Of a DNA stretch of 64,000 bases, positions 8,600-16,732 are shown in pieces. Numbering within the stretch: position 1 is the first letter of the stretch; every line of letters begins with the position of its first letter. This DNA comes from Mycobacterium gastri. Its GTDB lineage: Bacteria > Actinomycetota > Actinomycetes > Mycobacteriales > Mycobacteriaceae. The notes below the pieces were generated by a model that saw only the letters and a program-made list of their open reading frames with translations, had not been told where the DNA came from and searched no databases. A program made the position numbers and the translations under genes. The stretch is taken from the NCBI RefSeq assembly GCF_002102175.1, contig NZ_LQOX01000147.1:62001-126000 (forward strand), written 5' to 3'.

Positions 8600-9766
8600 T
8601 CATTGCGGCGGAATCCGGTGTGGGACAAAGGCCGCGCCGTCGTCGGTGACCAGTCCGGCGGTCTCCCGGATACCGAGACCCGCCGCCGAGTCGCCAACGA
8701 TCCACGCTCCCAACGCGGGACGCATACCGTCGAATTCCGGTAGCGGATCCAGCAATTGGTAGACGAAGCCCTCTTCGCCGTAGACGCCGCCGGTGGCGGT
8801 CTCCATGCCGGCACCGACGATCGTGATGTTTGCGCCTTCGCGGCCCAGCTTGGGTTTGCGAACGTATTCGGTGAGTTCATGCGGGTCATCGATGTAGGCC
8901 GGCAGCAGGTTCGGGTGCCCGGGATACATTTCCCACAACACCGCCAGGATCGCCTTGTTGGACAACAGCGCCTTCCACAGCGGCTCGATCCACATCGTCT
9001 GCGGCAGGCTCGATACCACGTGTTTGCCGAACTGGTCATCGAGCACCCATTCCCAGGGGTGCAGTTTGAAGATTGCCTCGATCGGCGCCTCTTCCAGATC
9101 GACGAACCGCTCCAGCGCGGCATCCCAGCCGACGTCCTCGATCATCAAGCCGACGGTGTGGAAGCCGGCTTCGGCCGCGGTCTCCTGCAGGTACGTCGTT
9201 GTGATCTGGTCTTCGCCGGTTGCTTCCACGCCCGACCAGGTGAAGTGAAGTTCGTTGCCGGGCAACAGATCAGCGACCGCCTTCCAGCGGTCGACGAGCT
9301 GTTCGTGCAACGAGTTCCACTGGTCGTCGGCGGGGAACTTGTCCTTGAGCCAGTGCCACTGCAGAATCGCGGCCTCCAGCAGGGTGGTCGGGGTGTCGGC
9401 GTTGTATTCGAGCAGCACCGCCGGCCGGCGACCGTCGTAACGTAAGTCGAAGCGGCCGTATACATGTGGGTCGGAGCGCCGCCACGATTCGGCGATGAAC
9501 GGCCAACTCCATTCGGGCAGACCGAAATCGGCGTACCGCTCCATCAGGACCACCTGCTCGACGGCGTTCAGGCACATCGAGTGCAGCAGTTCGACATCGG
9601 CTTCCAGCGCCAGGATCTCGTCCATGTCGAACTCGTAGTACACCGACTCGTCCCAGTACGGCCGGTCGGCGCCGGCCGCATCGCGCGCGGGCGTGCCGTA
9701 GACCAGGCCCTGCGATTCGACGATGGACCGCCAGTCGGAACGCGGCTGTGTCCTGGCGCGTTTCAC
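8600..9766 (-). CDS. Glutathionylspermidine-synthetase-like ATP-grasp amide ligase
   Basis: A 388-residue protein of the glutathionylspermidine synthase preATP-grasp family (YgiC/YjfC type, without the amidase domain of GspS). Recognisable blocks are YWDESVYYEFDMDEI, GRFDLRYDG..PAVLLEYNADTPT (the family signature), LHPWEWV, EPLWKALLSNKAILAVLWEMYPGHPNLLPAY, RKPKLGREGANITI and the C-terminal ALGAWIVGDSAAGLGIRE. These enzymes join an amine to a peptide carboxylate using ATP. The GTG start at 9766 overlaps the stop of the DUF1190-like gene (GTGA). With a polyamine-type biosynthetic fusion in the same island, the amine donor may be made locally (inference). Confidence 0.88.
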   Translation of the reverse strand: MKRARTQPRSDWRSIVESQGLVYGTPARDAAGADRPYWDESVYYEFDMDEILALEADVELLHSMCLNAVEQVVLMERYADFGLPEWSWPFIAESWRRSDPHVYGRFDLRYDGRRPAVLLEYNADTPTTLLEAAILQWHWLKDKFPADDQWNSLHEQLVDRWKAVADLLPGNELHFTWSGVEATGEDQITTTYLQETAAEAGFHTVGLMIEDVGWDAALERFVDLEEAPIEAIFKLHPWEWVLDDQFGKHVVSSLPQTMWIEPLWKALLSNKAILAVLWEMYPGHPNLLPAYIDDPHELTEYVRKPKLGREGANITIVGAGMETATGGVYGEEGFVYQLLDPLPEFDGMRPALGAWIVGDSAAGLGIRETAGLVTDDGAAFVPHRIPPQ

Positions 9767-10515
9767 GAGCCGCCGCTCCCGCCGCCGCCCTTGCCGCCGC
9801 TGCCGCCGAGCCCGCCACGCGAAATGGTGGTACCGGACTTCGTGGTGATCGTGGCACCTTTCGGCGCAACCGTGGTGCCGCCGCTGGGCCGTTGACCGAC
9901 CGTTCCGGAGCTGCCGTAATAGTACCGGTATTGATGTCCGCCGTAGAAGAAGAAGCCGTTGAGACCCGCGGTATGGCCGGTGCAGTAGCTGTCTGGGACG
10001 ATCACCGGCTGACCATTCGGGTCTTCCTGAACGCATTGGGCGGTGACATGCTCGGGCGTCAACAACCAGTACCCCAGGCCCGCCACCAGACCCACCACCC
10101 CGACGCCGGCCGCGGCGCCCATCAGGACACGCTTCTGCCTGGCGCGCTTGGCCTCCGCCTCGAGCCGAGCCTCTTCGATCGCGCGCTGCTTTTCCTCGTA
10201 CTTCCGCCGCGCCCGCAGCTCGGCCGGCGTCGGGGGACGTGGCCGCGAGGTTTCCGCGTCCTGATACTGGACGCTGCCAGCCCGGCGCTTGGCCGGTGCG
10301 TCCCCTGCCGATTCGACATCCTGCGCCGGTTGCGTCTCCTCGGGCTCGCCCTGCTCGGATCCGACCTCCGGCGCCGACGGCGTCTCGTCGGACCGCTCGG
10401 CAGCCGCGGCGGGCTCCTCCTCCGGTGCCGGTTGCGCATCCTCGCGCCGCCCGGCAAGCCGGCTCTGGTCGTCGTCGGGTCGGCCGCTGACGGGTGGGTC
10501 TGGTTCCGGCCCCAC
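9763..10515 (-). CDS. DUF1190-like (YgiB/YjfM-type) membrane-anchored protein
   Basis: A 250-residue protein with a charged Pro/Glu/Arg-rich N-terminal half, a coiled-coil-like AELRARRKYEEKQRAIEEARLEAEAKRARQ stretch interrupted by a single membrane segment (VLMGAAAGVGVVGLVAGLGYWLL), then an outside domain with CVQEDPNGQPVIVPDSYC and FFFYGGHQYRYYYG, ending in a Gly-rich GGSGGKGGGGSGGS tail. The Cys pair, the Tyr-rich block and the Gly/Ser tail resemble DUF1190 proteins, which are encoded beside YgiC/YjfC ligases in enterobacteria. GTG at 10515 is chosen because GGAGGAG lies five bases before it; the longer ORF to 10560 has no such signal. It is the first gene of the operon. Confidence 0.7.
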   Translation of the reverse strand: MGPEPDPPVSGRPDDDQSRLAGRREDAQPAPEEEPAAAAERSDETPSAPEVGSEQGEPEETQPAQDVESAGDAPAKRRAGSVQYQDAETSRPRPPTPAELRARRKYEEKQRAIEEARLEAEAKRARQKRVLMGAAAGVGVVGLVAGLGYWLLTPEHVTAQCVQEDPNGQPVIVPDSYCTGHTAGLNGFFFYGGHQYRYYYGSSGTVGQRPSGGTTVAPKGATITTKSGTTISRGGLGGSGGKGGGGSGGS

Positions 10516-10636
10516 TAGCTCTCCTCCGGTCCGGGTAACTGGCCCGGCGTGGCGACACACTTCCCGCCCAGGCGGCGAGAATCAGGCTGGTACGCCGGCA
10601 CGCGGGCAGTCTCCCACATCAGCGGCGCCGTCCGGA

Positions 10637-11464
10637 TCAGGACCACCAGCGCTCCAGCACCCGGGCGACGCCGTCGTCGGTGTTGGGAGCGGTGACCTCG
10701 TTGGCCGCGGCGCGCGCGTCGGGATGGGCATTGCCCATCGCCACCCCGAGCCCGGCCCGCAGCAGCATCGGCACGTCATTGGGCATGTCCCCGAAAGCCA
10801 CCACGTCCGCCTCTGCAATTCCCAGCGGCCGGCCGATCTCTGCCACACCGGTCGCCTTGCTGATGCCCAGCGGAACGACCTCGACCAGCCCGTTGTTGGT
10901 CGAATAGGTGATTTCACCTTTGGCACCGAGATGTTCGGCCAGCCGGGCCGCCATCTCCGCGCTGGTTGCGCCGGTCTTGCGGATCAGCAGCTTGATCGCG
11001 GGCGCGCTGAGCAAATCTTCGATCGACACCTCGGTGTGGTCCGGGTTCAGCCAGGCATGCTCGTAGCCCGGCGAACTGACGAACTGGGGGGTCGCCGTAT
11101 CGTGCGCACGGTCGCCGATCCGCTCGACGGCCAATCCGGCACCGGGGATGACCCGTTGGGCGGTCTCGGCCAGGGCGGCTAGCGCATCCACGGACAGGGT
11201 GCGCGCCGATAGCACCCGGTCGGTGGCGGGGTCATAGATGACCGCGCCGTTGGCGCACACCGCCATCGGCGCGAATCCGAGTGCGTCGACAACCGGCCGC
11301 ACCCAACGCGGCGGGCGGCCGGTGGCCAGGATGAACGTCGCGCCGGCGGCGACCGCGGCGCGTACCGCGGCACGGGTGCGGGCAGTGACGATTTCGTCGT
11401 CGTCGAGCAGAGTGCCATCGACGTCGCACGCGATGAGGGCCGGCGGGCTCGGCGGTGTCGTCAG
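10637..11464 (-). CDS. HAD-superfamily (Cof-type) hydrolase (Rv3813c orthologue)
   Basis: A 275-residue Cof-type HAD phosphatase, close to the 273 of H37Rv Rv3813c. The nucleophile motif is ACDVDGTLLDDD at the N-terminus, motif II is FILATGRPPRW, and the C-terminal block is VVAFGDMPNDVPML. These N-terminal motifs lie upstream of the first ATG, GTG or TTG in the frame (GTG at 11302), which would delete the catalytic Asp. The gene must therefore start earlier. The only reasonable site is CTG at 11464, in a CTGA overlap with the stop of the acyltransferase gene, which is typical translational coupling. Substrate probably a sugar phosphate or similar (family knowledge). Confidence 0.85.
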   Translation of the reverse strand: MTTPPSPPALIACDVDGTLLDDDEIVTARTRAAVRAAVAAGATFILATGRPPRWVRPVVDALGFAPMAVCANGAVIYDPATDRVLSARTLSVDALAALAETAQRVIPGAGLAVERIGDRAHDTATPQFVSSPGYEHAWLNPDHTEVSIEDLLSAPAIKLLIRKTGATSAEMAARLAEHLGAKGEITYSTNNGLVEVVPLGISKATGVAEIGRPLGIAEADVVAFGDMPNDVPMLLRAGLGVAMGNAHPDARAAANEVTAPNTDDGVARVLERWWS

Positions 11465-12315
11465 TGCGGTACGCCTTTGCTGCGACTGGGCGTGGTCACG
11501 CCGTGGTGACCGCGCCGGCGCGCTCGCTGGGCCAGTTCAGCGATTCTGCTGCGACTCGGCGATGTCACGCGGGCCCGCTCACGCTTTCGCGCTCGCTCAG
11601 CCAATTCGGCGATTCGGAAGGCCTGCGACTCCTCCGGGCTCGGCGCGGTACCACCGAGCCGCCTGGGCACCCAGTACTCCCCCGGCGGATGCGGATACTG
11701 CTCCTGCACCCGATACAGCATCGATTCCATTGCTTGCCGCAACGTGGCGTTGAGCGTCACCGCGTCGCCCTGGGGCCGCAACGGATGCCCAACCGCCACG
11801 GTGATCGGAATCTTGTTGCGGAACAAGTCCTTTGGTTGATCTTTGGGCCAAATCCGGTGCGCACCCCAGACGATCATGGGAACGATCGGCACCTGCGCCT
11901 CCAGCGCCATCCGGGCCGCCCCGGTCTTGAACTCCCGCAGTTCCAGGCTGCGGCTGATGGTCGCCTCCGGGTGCAATCCGACCAGTTCGCCCCCGCGCAG
12001 CCGCTGCACCGCCACCGCATAGGCATTGGCGCCCTCGGAGCGGTCCACCGGAATCAGCTGGGCGTGCTTGATCACGTAATTGACCGCCTTCACCTCCTGC
12101 ATTTCGGCCTTGATCATGAACCGCAACCGTCGCCTGCGCTGCTTGGCGGCGATCGAGGCGGGAATCCAGTCCACGTAACTGGTGTGGTTGAGGGCGATCA
12201 AGGCGCCGCCACGCTCAGGAATGTTCTCCAGGCCGTAGTAGGTGATCTTGTTTCCGTTGGCCGCGACAATCGATGGGACAAGAAACTCCATCATCCGGAA
12301 AAATGGCTCGGCCAT
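11461..12315 (-). CDS. 1-acylglycerol-3-phosphate acyltransferase-like protein (Rv3814c)
   Basis: A 284-residue PlsC-family acyltransferase. Motif I is NHTSYVDW (HX4D), motif II is the Arg/Lys-rich IKAEMQEVKAVNYVIKHAQLIPVDR, motif III is LHPEATISRS (EGTRS-like) and motif IV is VPIVPMIVWGAHRIWPK. It is the third of three adjacent paralogues. The C-terminal 50 residues are an Arg/Ser-rich tail (AELAERARKRERARVTSPSRSR, then a near repeat AELAQRARRRGHHGVTTPSRSK), a duplicated segment not found in the other two. The start has GAAGGAG upstream. Likely role: acylation of a phospholipid or glycolipid intermediate at the inner membrane. Confidence 0.88.
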   Translation of the reverse strand: MAEPFFRMMEFLVPSIVAANGNKITYYGLENIPERGGALIALNHTSYVDWIPASIAAKQRRRRLRFMIKAEMQEVKAVNYVIKHAQLIPVDRSEGANAYAVAVQRLRGGELVGLHPEATISRSLELREFKTGAARMALEAQVPIVPMIVWGAHRIWPKDQPKDLFRNKIPITVAVGHPLRPQGDAVTLNATLRQAMESMLYRVQEQYPHPPGEYWVPRRLGGTAPSPEESQAFRIAELAERARKRERARVTSPSRSRIAELAQRARRRGHHGVTTPSRSKGVPH

Positions 12316-12337
12316 CTCTTATGTTCTCCTTCCACCG

Positions 12338-13093
12338 CTACCGCGATTGATGCGGCGCACGGCTGGCGGCTTTCGCCGCCGCCTCGTCAGCCTCCAACTG
12401 AGCCGCCTCGAACGGCGTCGGCGCACCGCCGCCGAGTCGGCGCGGCACCCAGTACGCCCCGGGCGGGTGCCGATACCGCTGCTGCGCCTGGTGCAACAGC
12501 CCGGTCATCGCCTCCCGCAGAGCAGCATCGGTCTGCGCGATATCGCCGCGGGCCGGAAACGGCGGTCCCACGTGCACAATGACCGGCACTTTGGTCCGCC
12601 CAAGGCGCCGGGGATGGCCTTTGGTCCAGATCCGCTGGGCACCCCAAACAATAACGGGAACAATCGGGACGTCGGCTTCCAGCGCCATCCGGGCGGCCCC
12701 GGACTTGAATTCTTTGAGCTCGAAGCTGCGGCTGATAGTCGCCTCCGGGTAGACGCCGACCAATTCCCCTTCCCGAAGCCGCTGCACCGCCACCGCATAG
12801 GCGCCGGCGCCGGCACCCCGGTCCACCGGAATCGTCCGGGTGCGTTTGATCAGGAAATTGACCACCTTCACCCGTTGCATCTCGGCCTTGATCATGTATC
12901 TCATCCGGCGGCGCCGACGATTCATGGCCAGTGCGGCCGGCAGCCAGTCGACATAGCTGGTGTGGTTGATGGCGACCACGGCGCCGCCCCGCTCGGGCAC
13001 GTTTTCCACACCGAGATAGGTGATCCGGGTTCCGGTCGTCAGCACCAGCAACTTGGCCAGGATCTCCAGGGTGCGGTAGGTCGGCTCGGCCAT
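12338..13093 (-). CDS. 1-acylglycerol-3-phosphate acyltransferase-like protein (Rv3815c)
   Basis: A 251-residue PlsC-family protein, the same length as Rv3815c. It has NHTSYVDWLPA (HX4D), IKAEMQRVKVVNFLIKRTRTIPVDR, YPEATISRSFELKEFKSGAARMA and VPIVPVIVWGAQRIWTKGHP. It is the middle member of the tandem triplet and is close to both neighbours, consistent with local duplication. It starts four bases after the stop of the Rv3816c-like gene and ends 22 bases before the start of the Rv3814c-like gene, so all three are one transcription unit. Confidence 0.9.
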   Translation of the reverse strand: MAEPTYRTLEILAKLLVLTTGTRITYLGVENVPERGGAVVAINHTSYVDWLPAALAMNRRRRRMRYMIKAEMQRVKVVNFLIKRTRTIPVDRGAGAGAYAVAVQRLREGELVGVYPEATISRSFELKEFKSGAARMALEADVPIVPVIVWGAQRIWTKGHPRRLGRTKVPVIVHVGPPFPARGDIAQTDAALREAMTGLLHQAQQRYRHPPGAYWVPRRLGGGAPTPFEAAQLEADEAAAKAASRAPHQSR

Positions 13094-13096
13094 CGG

Positions 13097-13876
13097 TCAC
13101 TGCTCCGCGGCTCCGGCCGGATTGCCGCGCCGAGCGCGGCGAGCCGCCTTCTCCGCCGCGTCTTGAGCATCCATCCGGGCCGCCTCAGCCAACGACGGCG
13201 CACGGCCGCCCAGCCGGTGCGGCACCCAGAACTCACCGGCCGGATGTGGTCCGTACAGCTCCTGCGCCCTCTCCAGCAAATGCTGCATCCGCGAGTGCAG
13301 CAACTTGTTCAGTTCGGCGGTGCCCAGTGTCGGTTCGATCGGCTCGCCGACGACGACCACGATCGGCACCTTCGGACGCAACAGCTTCTTGGGGTGGCCC
13401 TTCGTCCAGATCCGTTGCGCGCCCCACACGATGTGGGGAACGATCGGCACGCCGGCCTCGACCGCCATCCGGGCGGCACCCGACTTGAATTCCTTGATCT
13501 CGAAGCTGCGGCTGATCGTGGCCTCGGGATAGACGCCGACCAGCTCACCATCCTTGAGCATGCGGACCGCCGCCTCGTAGGACGCGGCCCCTTCCTGCCG
13601 GTCCACCGGGATGTGCCGCAGGCGACGCATAATTGGGCCGGTGAACTTGTGGTCGAAGACTTCCTGTTTGGCCATGAACCGCACCTTGCGCCCGAGGCCC
13701 TGCTGGTAAGCGGGCAAACCTGCGAAGGTGAAATCCAGGTATCCGGTGTGATTGATCGCGACGACCGCGCCACCGCTGGCCGGTACATTCTCCGCACCGG
13801 TGACGGTGATCCGGAGACCCTGGATGCGCCAGGTCAGGCGGGCAAGCTGAATGATAGTCCCGTATACCGGTTCCAC
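13097..13876 (-). CDS. 1-acylglycerol-3-phosphate acyltransferase-like protein (Rv3816c)
   Basis: A 259-residue PlsC-family protein, the same length as Rv3816c and the first gene of the acyltransferase triplet. It carries NHTGYLDFTFAG (HX4D), RHIPVDRQEGAASYEAAV, YPEATISRSFEIKEFKSGAARMAVEAGVPIVPHIVWGAQRIWTKGHP. Of the three it differs most in motif I (GYLDF in place of SYVDW), which suggests a different acceptor. It is divergent from the kinase-like gene at 13955, with 78 bases between, so the promoter for the triplet and the HAD gene lies there. Confidence 0.9.
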   Translation of the reverse strand: MEPVYGTIIQLARLTWRIQGLRITVTGAENVPASGGAVVAINHTGYLDFTFAGLPAYQQGLGRKVRFMAKQEVFDHKFTGPIMRRLRHIPVDRQEGAASYEAAVRMLKDGELVGVYPEATISRSFEIKEFKSGAARMAVEAGVPIVPHIVWGAQRIWTKGHPKKLLRPKVPIVVVVGEPIEPTLGTAELNKLLHSRMQHLLERAQELYGPHPAGEFWVPHRLGGRAPSLAEAARMDAQDAAEKAARRARRGNPAGAAEQ

Positions 13877-13954
13877 AGCTGTCCAGCCTAGTGCTCCGGG
13901 CGGCCAACGCTGAAGCCGGAAAAGAGAGGCAAAGAGAGGCGACCTTCCCTTCCC

Positions 13955-14689
13955 ATGTCCTTCCCCACGTCACCGCCGGCCGTGCCTGCGGTGGTCCGCG
14001 GATTTGCTGCCGGCCGGCGCGTGCGCGCGATCTGGACCAATGAGCTCGGCGGCGTCACCTTCCGGATCGGTCCCGGCACCGAATTCGTCAAGGTAGCCGA
14101 AGCGGCGACGGTCGACTTTGCCGACGAAGCGCGGCGGTTGCGCTGGGCAGCGCAGCACACGCCGGTGCCGCCGGTATTGGGTTTCGGGCTCGACGGAGAC
14201 CGGGCTTGGCTGCGGACCGGCGGGCTGCCCGGGGTTTCGGCGGTGCACCCGCGCTGGCTGGCGGCACCGGAGGTGGCGGTGCGGGCGATCGCTGTGGGGT
14301 TGCGCACACTGCACGACAGGTTGCCGGTGCCGTCGTGTCCGTTCGACTGGTCGGCGGCCGGCCGGCTGACCAGGCTTTCCCCGGCCTGGCGGGCAAAGCT
14401 CGGCGACCCCCCGCCGGTCGATCGGGTGGTGGTCTGTCACGGTGACGCGTGTTCACCCAACACGCTGATCGATGAGCACGGCCGGTGCTGCGGACATGTC
14501 GACTTAGACGCCTTGGGTGTTGCCGATCGGTGGGCCGACCTCGCGGTAGCAACACTGTCGCTGGGCTGGAACTACCCGGGGCGAGGCTGGGACACGGTGT
14601 TCTTCGAAGCCTATGGGGTCGAGCCGGACCCGCGGCGCCTCGACTACTACCGGCGGCTGTGGCAGGCCGAAGATATCGACGCAAGCTAA
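13955..14689 (+). CDS. Aminoglycoside/choline-phosphotransferase-like kinase (Rv3817)
   Basis: A 244-residue APH-fold protein. The catalytic loop is VVCHGDACSPNTLI (HGDxxxxN) and the Mg-binding segment is CGHVDLDALGVADRWADLAVA. The N-terminal lobe has TNELGGVTFRIG and FVKVAE with the ATP-binding lysine. It is slightly shorter than the H37Rv protein (about 251). These proteins phosphorylate small hydroxylated molecules; the substrate is not known, and a role in antibiotic resistance cannot be inferred from sequence. Confidence 0.88.
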   Translation: MSFPTSPPAVPAVVRGFAAGRRVRAIWTNELGGVTFRIGPGTEFVKVAEAATVDFADEARRLRWAAQHTPVPPVLGFGLDGDRAWLRTGGLPGVSAVHPRWLAAPEVAVRAIAVGLRTLHDRLPVPSCPFDWSAAGRLTRLSPAWRAKLGDPPPVDRVVVCHGDACSPNTLIDEHGRCCGHVDLDALGVADRWADLAVATLSLGWNYPGRGWDTVFFEAYGVEPDPRRLDYYRRLWQAEDIDAS

Positions 14690-14759
14690 GCTCGATGCTG
14701 CATTTGGCGCCGTAGGCGCGCGCACATCGATCTCCTCTGAACGGCACAGAAAGGTATTT

Positions 14760-16310
14760 GTGCAGGTCACAAGCGTCGGCCATGCCGGCTTTCTGATCCG
14801 GACTCACGGGGGCAGCATCCTGTGCGATCCATGGCTCAATCCGGCCTACTTCGCGTCCTGGTTCCCGTTTCCGGACAACAGCACACTGGACTGGGACGCC
14901 CTGGGCGCCTGTGACTATCTATACGTATCCCACCTCCACAAGGACCACTTCGACGCGGAGAACCTGCGGGCCCACGTCAACAAGGACGCGGTGGTGCTGC
15001 TTCCCGACTTTCCGGTACCCGATCTGCGAAATGAGCTGGAGAAGTTAGGGTTCCACCGTTTTTTCGAGACCACCGACTCGGTCAAGCACCGGCTCAGCGG
15101 GCCCAAGGGTGAGCTGGACATCATGATCATCGCGCTGCGCGCCCCGGCCGACGGTCCGATCGGGGACTCGGCGCTGGTGGTTTCCGATAGCGAGACGACG
15201 GTGTTCAACATGAACGATGCCCGTCCGATCGACTTGGACATGCTGGCAGCGGAGTTCGGCCCTATCGACGTGCACATGCTGCAGTACTCGGGCGCCATCT
15301 GGTACCCGATGGTCTACGACATGCCGGCGCGTGCCAAGGAAGCTTTCGGCACCCAGAAGCGGCAGCGCGGGATGGACCGGGCTCGCCAGTACATCGCGCA
15401 GGTAGGGGCTACCTGGGTGATCCCGTCGGCCGGACCACCGTGCTTCTTGGACCCCGAACTGCGCCACCTCAACGACGACGGCAGCGACCCGGCCAACATC
15501 TTCCCCGACCAGATGGTGTTCTTGGACCAGATGCGCACCCACGGCCACGATCGCGGCCTGCTGATGATTCCGGGATCGGTCGCGGATTTCACCGGCGCGC
15601 AGCTGAATTCGCTGAGCCATCCACTGCCCGTCGAAGACGTCGAGTCCATCTTCACCACCGGCAAGTCGAAATACATCGCCGACTATGCCGAACGGATGGC
15701 GCCCGTCGTCGCGGCCGAATGTGCCAGCTGGGCTTCGGCCAGCGGTGAGCCGCTGCTGGAGCCGCTGCGCGCGCTGTTCGAACCGATCATGATGCAAAGC
15801 GACCAGATCTGCGACGGCATCGGCTACCCGGTAGAACTAGTCCTGGGTCCCGAGACCATCGTCTTGGACTTTCCGAAACGTACCGTGCGCGAACGCATTC
15901 CCGACGAGAAGGTGCGCTACGGGTTCGCGATCGCGCCCGAGCTGGTGCGCACCGTGCTGCACGACCGGGAACCGGACTGGGTCAACACCATCTTCCTGTC
16001 CACCCGGTTTCGGGCCTGGCGCGTCGGCGGCTACAACGAATACCTGTACACGTTCTTCAAGTGTCTGACCGACGAGCGGATCACCTACGCCGACGGCTGG
16101 TTCGCCGAGACTCACGACGACAGCGCATCGATCACCCTGGACGGCTGGGAAATTCAGCGCCGCTGCCCCCATCTAAAGGCCGACCTTTCGAAATTCGGTG
16201 TGGTAGAAGGCAACACGTTGACCTGCAACCTGCACGGGTGGCAATGGCGGCTGGACGACGGCCGCTGCCTGACCACCCGCGGCCACCAGTTGCGGAGTTC
16301 GAAAACATGA
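14760..16310 (+). CDS. Metallo-beta-lactamase-fold protein with C-terminal Rieske domain (Rv3818)
   Basis: A 516-residue protein, the same length as Rv3818. GTG at 14760 is used because the homologous region starts at VTSVGHAGFLIRTHGGSILCDPW; the frame is open upstream but that part overlaps the kinase-like gene. The N-terminal domain is UlaG/MBL-like with YVSHLHKDHFDAENL (HxHxDH). The C-terminus has a Rieske cluster motif (RRCPHLKADLS and CNLHGWQW: CxH and CxxH). The pair resembles CMP-Neu5Ac-hydroxylase-type architecture. The stop overlaps the next ATG (ATGA), so the two are coupled. Confidence 0.9.
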   Translation: MQVTSVGHAGFLIRTHGGSILCDPWLNPAYFASWFPFPDNSTLDWDALGACDYLYVSHLHKDHFDAENLRAHVNKDAVVLLPDFPVPDLRNELEKLGFHRFFETTDSVKHRLSGPKGELDIMIIALRAPADGPIGDSALVVSDSETTVFNMNDARPIDLDMLAAEFGPIDVHMLQYSGAIWYPMVYDMPARAKEAFGTQKRQRGMDRARQYIAQVGATWVIPSAGPPCFLDPELRHLNDDGSDPANIFPDQMVFLDQMRTHGHDRGLLMIPGSVADFTGAQLNSLSHPLPVEDVESIFTTGKSKYIADYAERMAPVVAAECASWASASGEPLLEPLRALFEPIMMQSDQICDGIGYPVELVLGPETIVLDFPKRTVRERIPDEKVRYGFAIAPELVRTVLHDREPDWVNTIFLSTRFRAWRVGGYNEYLYTFFKCLTDERITYADGWFAETHDDSASITLDGWEIQRRCPHLKADLSKFGVVEGNTLTCNLHGWQWRLDDGRCLTTRGHQLRSSKT

Positions 16311-16639
16311 TGCAGTTCTACGACGACGGCGTGGTCCAGCTGGACCGTGCCGCGCTGACGTTGCGCCGGTACCACTTTCCGTCCGGCACGGCCAAGGTCA
16401 TCGCGTTAGACGACATCCGCGGCTACAAGGCCGAGCCGCTGGGCCTGCTCACCCACCGGTTCCGTATCTGGGGCAGCTCGGACCTGCAGCGCTGGCTGCC
16501 GCTGGACGTCAACCGGCCACTCAAGTCGACGTTGATCACCCTGGACATACCGGGGGCGCGGTGGAAACCGGCCTTCACGCCCGCGCGTCCGGTCGATTTC
16601 ATGGCGCTGCTGGATGGGTTGCTCTCCGAACGCGGTTAG
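16307..16639 (+). CDS. Conserved small protein (Rv3819)
   Basis: A 110-residue protein with two possible ATG codons in a row (16307 and 16310), overlapping the end of the Rieske-protein gene. It is a compact, mostly beta protein (MMQFYDDGVVQLDRAALTLRRYHFPSG, then VIALDDIRGYKAEPLG) resembling a PH-like domain. The coupling suggests it works with the Rv3818-type enzyme. No catalytic motif is visible. Confidence 0.85.
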   Translation: MMQFYDDGVVQLDRAALTLRRYHFPSGTAKVIALDDIRGYKAEPLGLLTHRFRIWGSSDLQRWLPLDVNRPLKSTLITLDIPGARWKPAFTPARPVDFMALLDGLLSERG

Positions 16640-16711
16640 CCTCTCGCCGAACGTGAATCCACTGCGAAGTTTCCGCGGTTTTTTCGCACTGGGAACACGC
16701 TCGGCGAAGCG

Positions 16712-16732
16712 CTAAAGCTAAAGCTAAAGCTC
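16712..16732. repeat. Hexanucleotide repeat (GCTAAA)x3 at a gene end
   Basis: GCTAAA is repeated three times plus a final GCT. On the minus strand it reads CTT TAG three times, in frame with the phytoene-dehydrogenase-like gene, so that gene ends with three in-frame TAG stops in a row. It may be slippage at the deletion or insertion junction where H37Rv carries the sulfolipid locus. Confidence 0.75.
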
